A DNA stretch of 64,000 nt from Actinotalea caeni (GTDB taxonomy: Bacteria; Actinomycetota; Actinomycetes; Actinomycetales; Beutenbergiaceae), in the NCBI RefSeq assembly GCF_009733795.1, contig NZ_WNXX01000015.1:1-64000 (forward strand). The letters are read 5' to 3'. Position 1 is the first letter of the stretch. Each line of letters starts with the position of its first letter. This document shows positions 59,701 to 64,000 of this stretch, one piece after another. Position numbers and translations under genes: made by a program. The notes beneath the pieces were generated by a model. That model was given only the letters and a program-made list of their open reading frames with translations. It was not told where the DNA came from and did not search any database.

Positions 59701-62058
59701 CTCGGCGGTGTCGCGGTCGGGCCGCAGGAAGAGGGTGCGGGCACCGCAGAACGCCGCATCGAGCGCGAGCGGCGAGTAGTCGGTCACGCACACGACGCTC
59801 GCGGCGACGGCCTGCTCGCGCTCGTGCTCGCTGCCCGGCACCTCGACCCACGCCGGCAGGTCGAGGAGGGGTGCGAGCGCGTCGTAGCCCGACGGCAGCA
59901 CGACGCTGACCTGCAGACCGCCACGGCGACGCAGCTCGTCGAGGCGCGCGTCGTGAAGCAGCGCACGCCACCGGTCGACGTACCCGGTGCTCTCGAGGTG
60001 GCCGGCGAGCCGGTCGTCGTCGGGACCGGGCCAGTCGCGGCGCGTGGCGAGCGCGAGCAGCAGGGTCGGGCGGGTCGCGCGCGCGGCGGCGAGCCGGTGC
60101 AGCCGGTCCTGGTAGGGGTGACCGGTGACGAAGACGTCGCCGCCATCGATCGCGTAGGGCGAGCCCGAGGCGGTGAGCTTGTCCAGCTCGTAGCTGGACG
60201 AGACGACCGTGGCATCCAGCCGCGAGGCGTTGAGGAGCCGGTAGTCGGGCATCGGTTCGACGGCGGTGGGCAGGTACAGCGTGCGCCAGGTCCTCGCGAT
60301 CGCGGCACCACCCGCGAGGTGGCGCGCGGCGCGCGGGTTCGGGGTGAGCAACCAGGCGCAGTCGCGCATGAGCGTCAGGTGCTCGGGGGAGCCGCGCAGC
60401 ACGACGTCGCGCTGCTCGGTACCTGTGCCACGCAGCTGCGCGTACCGGTCGCCCTGGGCGACGATCCACACCGGGGCGTCGGGTCGGCGGGCTCGCAGTC
60501 CGTCGTAGAGCGGCAGCGTGTTGCGGGAGCCGGTGTCGTCGTCGATGACCCAGACCGCGCGCCGCGGCTCCGTGCTCGACGCGTCGGAGGTGTCGCTCTC
60601 GGCTGCCGCGCGCTCGACCTGCTCGGAGGTGGTCGGTGACGTCGTCGCGGTCCCTGGTTCCGGCATGACGGGCACGACCGCCGGCAGCGGCGGGGAGGTC
60701 AGCCCCCGGCGGCGCCGGTGTACGCGCGCGGTGAGCGCCCGTCCGTCGAAGTCCAGGGACAGCCCCGGGGTGCGCGACCGGAGCCTGATCGACTCGTCGG
60801 CACCTGCGCGCACCCAGAGGAGGTGCTCGTAGCACCACGTCTCACCGAGGAACTCGACGGCACGGGTCTTGCGGCTCCACGCGGGCTGGCGCTGCGCGGA
60901 GGTCGTGACGCTGACGCGGACCTGGGGCTCGGAGGAGTAGAACGAGACCCGCCGCCGTCCACCGGTCGCGTCTGCCACGCGGCGGAGGACCGGGCTGTCG
61001 GTGAGGGGCCCCACCGCCGCCAGCCACGCGTACCGGATCTCGGCCGGCAGGTCGACGACGCGGAAGCCGAGGATGCGGTCGCGCCCGATCCGGCGGAGAT
61101 TCGCACGCAGCGCGGTCGCGATCGCCGACCGCTGCCGCGACGTGAGCGAGTACACCGGGCTGTTCCTGCGGCGGTTCCCCCGGAAGAGGTGGAAGACGGC
61201 GTAGAGGAGCGCGTTCGCCAGCCACTGCGGGCACTCGTCGCCGGCCCGGTCGAGGATCGCCGGGTGCGAGTACCCGATCGTCACCTGGTAGCGCGCGTAG
61301 TTCTTCACGGCGCGACCGATGATCGAGGAACCGTCCGCGCGCTTGAGGTAGTGGTAGACCGCACGCGGGACGGCGACGTAGCGGGCACCGTTCTCGAGGA
61401 GGTAACGGATCGAGAAGTCGGCGTCGGACCCCGTGCGGAGCCGCTCGTCGAAGACGAGCCCGGCACGCTCGATCACGGCGCGCGACCACACCGCGGTCCC
61501 GCCGGACAGGTGCAGCCACTCCGGGTCCACCGCGAGGTCGACCAGGCGGTCCTCGGGACCGTCGAAGCGGAAGTCGAGCGGGTGCGGCAGGTGGGTGCCC
61601 TCGGCGTCGACCGCGTAGAGGCGCGTCGCGAACATCGTCTCGCCGGGGTGCGCCGCGATCGCGCGCTGCAGCTGGCTGAGGTAGTCGGGCGCCAGCCTGT
61701 CGTCGGGGTCCGGCGTCATGACCCACGCGCCCCGGGCCAGCCCGAACCCGACGTTGCGGGCCGACGCGACCCCGCCGTTGTCCTTCTCGACCAGGAGGAC
61801 CGGGTAGTCCGTGCGCGCCATCCACTCGCGCACGACGTCGCCGGACCCCTCGGGGCAGCCGTCGACGACGACGACGACCTCGCAGAGCTGCTTGTCGACG
61901 TCCTGCTCGTCCAGCGAGCGCAGGAAGTCCGGCAGGTACTCGCGCACCCGGTAGCACGCAGGCACGATCGAGAACAGCGGCTCGTGCTGCTCCCAGAAGC
62001 TGGCAGGTCTGTTGCTCTCCGACGAGTAGCTCGGTCCCCCCGACCGACTGTCGTGCAC
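56797..62058 (-). CDS. Giant four-domain GT2 / TagF-like glycerophosphotransferase protein
   Basis: 1753 residues. Domain 1 (about 25-300) is an intact GT2: FSIVPACYRVREYLPDFLRS, VVDGCPEGSGD, and TPDPDDR (Asp117-Asp120). Domain 2 (about 500-830) has the CDP-glycerol:glycerophosphotransferase fold (VCVTDYSPLALDAAF, Asp760) but lacks both catalytic His: LPTAVE replaces LQHGIT and VLPSGY replaces VLHPAM. Domain 3 (about 870-1180) is a degenerate GT2 (PLSVVVRCGTDVSRL). Domain 4 (about 1380-1740) is an intact TagB/TagF module (WLQHGITKD with His1482, VLHPAM with His1608, VTDYSSVFFDFAYLGKP with Asp1649). It probably builds a glycosylated polyol-phosphate polymer. GTG 62058 has GAGGAG just upstream. 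Confidence 0.85.
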   Translation of the reverse strand: MHDSRSGGPSYSSESNRPASFWEQHEPLFSIVPACYRVREYLPDFLRSLDEQDVDKQLCEVVVVVDGCPEGSGDVVREWMARTDYPVLLVEKDNGGVASARNVGFGLARGAWVMTPDPDDRLAPDYLSQLQRAIAAHPGETMFATRLYAVDAEGTHLPHPLDFRFDGPEDRLVDLAVDPEWLHLSGGTAVWSRAVIERAGLVFDERLRTGSDADFSIRYLLENGARYVAVPRAVYHYLKRADGSSIIGRAVKNYARYQVTIGYSHPAILDRAGDECPQWLANALLYAVFHLFRGNRRRNSPVYSLTSRQRSAIATALRANLRRIGRDRILGFRVVDLPAEIRYAWLAAVGPLTDSPVLRRVADATGGRRRVSFYSSEPQVRVSVTTSAQRQPAWSRKTRAVEFLGETWCYEHLLWVRAGADESIRLRSRTPGLSLDFDGRALTARVHRRRRGLTSPPLPAVVPVMPEPGTATTSPTTSEQVERAAAESDTSDASSTEPRRAVWVIDDDTGSRNTLPLYDGLRARRPDAPVWIVAQGDRYAQLRGTGTEQRDVVLRGSPEHLTLMRDCAWLLTPNPRAARHLAGGAAIARTWRTLYLPTAVEPMPDYRLLNASRLDATVVSSSYELDKLTASGSPYAIDGGDVFVTGHPYQDRLHRLAAARATRPTLLLALATRRDWPGPDDDRLAGHLESTGYVDRWRALLHDARLDELRRRGGLQVSVVLPSGYDALAPLLDLPAWVEVPGSEHEREQAVAASVVCVTDYSPLALDAAFCGARTLFLRPDRDTAERESVLSLPTALDVEAAGLGPVVESVGEALTALDGMVEHTGDRRDDATASFFHHRDGDAVGRLLLVLEDEPGAEEGSAAGQRAAVRPPLSVVVRCGTDVSRLRRTLESLDEASVGGAVDTTLVLDEDTAKMRQLVETFVAEHAGSTRLVVGDATDAAAPAWQGARPGGWFCVLQPGAVLLPGAIDRLARTAALRPDLRVLAAVPAAPRRNPFPSREDITRNEISTGQEVVDLRDAPDAFALAGVCAFVRGDVGLEAAGGDLPGVGLWSAVLRGVLASDHRMGVLTEAVRTTGATTARLSITRRRDAERARLVDGILATLRDDLPDGPLDAATSGIVVFLALQALRYLGDRVWTAPGALQERRRDLAAVLERVPAAVLATSTWASGLAPRYALCSLAGQRPHPWEVSTGRGPSDLCYEGVPVARLATLGTTVLRADVTPAGVVVEALLTSYGTPDVDLVLVGPKKQVLRAVEAEPEAMVPDRYGHFVASTASYRRFLVPVRRGEAGWTLSVLNERTGRTDPCRDVSDGVRSPFAEADEQLTHSTQHGAVRLRDRRTLVVSPPPSMQRREPSTLRRLRRAGAAVLGRLRRRDTGVVLVTDRPRFGDDNGEALFRYIQRERPDLRRNTWLVLDPAAPSYTELSKTGRVVHPHSPQHRELYLDARLLLSSHAGDVYNNPFHGEPREDYAAATDFTFVWLQHGITKDRVDSVFSRYLRGHDGVVVATEHEVRYASTPGFGLAGPRLLGTGFPRFDLLEDRSSSDAPVLLYMPTWRSWLTGDRQADGTSTAREDFATEEYYLHQRAFLTDPRVHDALRRANARIEMVLHPAMAAYTEVYAALASERVVVHEPGSVRYRDAFARGSALVTDYSSVFFDFAYLGKPVIFDHTDRARFRTEHYRDGIFDYDTSAPGPVLHSLDDLVDAVCELVGSGFTAATTYADRLGEVFLHRDRRSSERVIERALELDAWRRAGG

Positions 62059-62297
62059 AGCTCTCCTCGATCCGCTCGCGTGCTGCTGGCCTCCGGCTGC
62101 CGCGGACGCCCAGGCGCGCGAGGGCGCACGACAGGCGAGCCGTTGCTCGCCCGGCAGGATAACGCGACGCCTCCGCGCCCCGGCCGCGGGGCCGACGACC
62201 GGGGACCAGGACGCCGCCCGGTGACGTCGGCCCGGGCGTGCGCCGCCCCCACTGCGGACCGTCCTGGGCGCGCCCTGCCGGGGGAGCGGGGTGAGGG

Positions 62298-62317
62298 GTC
62301 GGCTACCGTGAGCCGAC
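62298..62317. promoter_or_regulatory. Inverted repeat over a -10-like box upstream of the acetyltransferase gene
   Basis: GTCGGCT-ACCGTG-AGCCGAC is a perfect 7-bp inverted repeat that contains TACCGT (62304-62309), a -10 match 40 bases before ATG 62350. It could be a promoter with an operator, or chance. The rest of 62059-62349 shows only a second -10-like box for the opposite gene (TATCCT, 62161-62156). Confidence 0.3.
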
Positions 62318-62349
62318 AGCACCCGTCCCCAGCAGCAAGGGCACCGCGT

Positions 62350-62958
62350 ATGGCCGCACGTGTCGTGGACTCCGCCGACGTCGACCCCCGAGCAGAGCTC
62401 GGTGACGGCACGTCGGTGTGGCACCTCGCGCAGGTCCGGGAGGAGGCCGTCGTCGGCCCCGACTGCGTGATCGGGCGAGGGGCCTACATCGGCACCGGGG
62501 TGCGCATGGGACGCGGCTGCAAGGTGCAGAACTACGCCCTGGTCTACGAGCCCGCGGTGCTCGAGGACGGCGTCTTCGTCGGCCCGGCCGCGGTGCTCAC
62601 CAACGACACCTACCCGAGGGCGGTCAACCCCGACCTCAGCCCGAAGGGTGCCAGCGACTGGGAGCCCGTGGGGGTGACGCTGCGCGAGGGCGCCGCCGTC
62701 GGAGCCCGCGCGATCTGCGTCGCGCCGGTGACCGTGGGGCGCTGGGCGACCGTGGCCGCCGGCGCGGTCGTCACCGCCGACGTGCCTGACTTCGCCCTCG
62801 TCGCGGGTGTGCCCGCGCGCCGGATCCGTTGGGTGGGCCGCGCCGGCGTCCCGCTAGAGCCAGCCGGCGAGGGGTCGTGGCGGTGCCCCCGCACCGGGGC
62901 GACCTACACCGAGCAGGACGGCGTCCTCACCGAGGACGACGCAGCACGACCAGCATGA
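62350..62958 (+). CDS. WbpD-like left-handed beta-helix N-acetyltransferase
   Basis: A 202-residue hexapeptide-repeat acyltransferase. The repeats run VWHLAQVREEAVVGPDCVIG, GAYIGTGVRMGRGCKVQNY, LEDGVFVGPAAVLTND, then VGARAICVAPVTVGRWATVA. The C-terminal segment ends VPARRIRWVG. It matches WbpD/WlbB, which acetylate the 3-amino group of UDP-2-acetamido-3-amino sugars (uronates). Its stop overlaps the aminotransferase start by 4 bases, and that enzyme would supply its substrate. Confidence 0.87.
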   Translation: MAARVVDSADVDPRAELGDGTSVWHLAQVREEAVVGPDCVIGRGAYIGTGVRMGRGCKVQNYALVYEPAVLEDGVFVGPAAVLTNDTYPRAVNPDLSPKGASDWEPVGVTLREGAAVGARAICVAPVTVGRWATVAAGAVVTADVPDFALVAGVPARRIRWVGRAGVPLEPAGEGSWRCPRTGATYTEQDGVLTEDDAARPA

Positions 62959-64000
62959 CCGGAGCCAGCATGGACCTGCCCCTGATCCCGCCCGCCAAGC
63001 CGATCATCGGCGAGGAGGAGAGGGCCGCCGTCGACCGCGTCCTGCGGAGCGGCATGATCGCGCAGGGACCGGAGGTCGCCGCGTTCGAGCAGGAGTTCGC
63101 CGACCAGCTGGTCGGCGGCCGCACGTGCGTGGCGGTGAGCTCGGGCACCGCGGGCCTGCACCTCGGGCTGCTCGCGGCCGGCATCGGCCCGGGCGACGAG
63201 GTCGTCGTGCCGTCGTTCACGTTCGCGGCGACCGCGAACTCGGTCGCCCTCACGGGTGCGGCACCGGTGTTCGCCGACATCGACCCCGTCACGTACTGCC
63301 TGGACCCGACGGCCGTCGAGGCCGCGGTGACGTCGCGCACGACGGCGGTGATGCCGGTGCACCTGTACGGCCACCCCGCCGACATGACCGGTCTGCGCGA
63401 GGTCGCGGACCGGCACGGGCTGCGCGTCTTCGAGGACGCCGCGCAGGCGCACGGCGCCACGCTCGACGGCGTCCCGGTCGGCGCGTTCGGCCAGTTCGCG
63501 ATGTTCTCGCTCTACCCGACCAAGAACATGACGTCGGGGGAGGGCGGCATGGTCGCCTGTGCCGACGAGGAGGTCGCACGCCGGCTGCGGCTGCTGCGCA
63601 ACCAGGGCATGGAGCGCCAGTACGCCAACGAGGTGGTCGGGTTCAACGCGCGCATGACCGACATCCACGCCGCCATCGGCCGCGTCCAGCTCGGACGGCT
63701 GGCCGCGTGGACCGAGACCCGGCGCGCGAACGCGGCCTTCCTCGACGCCCACCTCGAGGGCGTCGTCGTGCCGACGGTGGCCGACGGCGCGACGCACGTC
63801 TACCACCAGTACACGATCCGGGTGCCCGAGGACCGCGACGGCTTCGTCACCGCGCTCCGCGAGGAGCACGGCGTCGGCACCGGCGTGTACTACCCGATCC
63901 CCAACCATCGGCTGGCGTCGCTGGCCCGGTACGCGCCCGGGCTCGAGCTGCCCGAGACCGAGCGGGCGGCTCGCGAGGTGCTGTCGCTGCCCGTGCACCC
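62955..64000 (+). CDS. DegT/DnrJ/EryC1/StrS aminotransferase, WbpE-like (3' partial)
   Basis: A PLP-dependent sugar aminotransferase cut by the window end (about 348 codons present). Visible features are the start LPLIPPAKPIIGEEERAAVD, SSGTAGLHLGLLAAGIGPGD, FVFADIDP-like APVFADIDPVTYCLDP, EDAAQAHGA (PLP Asp) and SLYPTKNMTSGEGGM with the Schiff-base Lys. It resembles WbpE, which forms the 3-amino sugar used by WbpD. ATG 62955 overlaps the WbpD-like stop. ATG 62970 has GGAG 5 bases upstream and may be the real start. Confidence 0.9.
   Translation, partial: MTGASMDLPLIPPAKPIIGEEERAAVDRVLRSGMIAQGPEVAAFEQEFADQLVGGRTCVAVSSGTAGLHLGLLAAGIGPGDEVVVPSFTFAATANSVALTGAAPVFADIDPVTYCLDPTAVEAAVTSRTTAVMPVHLYGHPADMTGLREVADRHGLRVFEDAAQAHGATLDGVPVGAFGQFAMFSLYPTKNMTSGEGGMVACADEEVARRLRLLRNQGMERQYANEVVGFNARMTDIHAAIGRVQLGRLAAWTETRRANAAFLDAHLEGVVVPTVADGATHVYHQYTIRVPEDRDGFVTALREEHGVGTGVYYPIPNHRLASLARYAPGLELPETERAAREVLSLPVH

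Noticed and set aside
56872-60639. 1255-codon plus-strand frame opposite the giant TagF-like gene
   Set aside because: A mirror of codon bias in the real gene; no motif, SD site or promoter-like box.

Overview
The window is GC-rich and densely coded and comes from an actinobacterium. AdnAB, WhiB7, a mycoredoxin, UvrD2, DUF3107, DUF3152, a PPA1309-type protein and UPF0182 together point to Actinomycetota. A Micrococcales genome of the Cellulomonas kind is my inference. Many genes have a TANNNT-like -10 box ending 6-8 bases before the start codon, so leaderless mRNAs appear common. Others carry a normal Shine-Dalgarno (SD) site. No IS element, prophage, CRISPR or rRNA was found.

Layout: 1-3.2 kb holds an HtrA-type protease (cut by the left edge), tatB and an Mrp-type Fe-S/ATPase protein. 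3.4-7.8 kb is a compact minus-strand amino-sugar operon (SIS isomerase, ROK kinase with a frameshift, PfkB kinase, ketose-bisphosphate aldolase, DeoR regulator). 7.9-10.4 kb has DUF1003, an MgtE/CBS protein and a YflT-like protein. 10.4-15.9 kb is a four-gene operon (AAA ATPase, TPR-like protein, aminopeptidase P, DUF2079) in which every junction is a 4-base overlap. A decayed composite of two neighbouring genes lies at about 16.1-16.35 kb. 16.4-23.3 kb holds small metabolic genes, a DEAD-box helicase with a long leader, and a frameshifted SDR gene.

23.3-45 kb is a core block that, from memory, matches the Mycobacterium tuberculosis Rv3193c-Rv3202c region: adnA-adnB, a phosphotransferase, nudC, mrx1, uvrD2, whiB7, an E1-like protein, a YgjP-type peptidase, a DUF2342 zinc protease, a PDZ-Lon protease and UPF0182. 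whiB7 has a 5' leader with a promoter, a short upstream ORF with its own SD site, and two mutually exclusive RNA pairings, as expected for ribosome-controlled attenuation. An initiator tRNA with its own promoter and terminator follows at 45.2 kb.

45.3-54.3 kb is almost all minus strand: an alpha/beta hydrolase, an alditol oxidase, and an operon joining thyA and folA to a DUF4129/MoxR/DUF58 module through 4-base overlaps. A candidate C/U-rich small RNA lies at 54.45-54.51 kb.

54.6-64 kb is the start of a cell-surface polysaccharide locus: a GT4 and a GT2 glycosyltransferase, a 1753-residue protein that looks like a duplicated [GT2 + TagF-type glycerophosphotransferase] unit, and a WbpD-like acetyltransferase with a WbpE-like aminotransferase that runs off the right edge. 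Two intergenic sites (3.3-3.4 and 40.7-40.9 kb) carry 28-29-bp repeats with a shared core. The second is a large inverted array.
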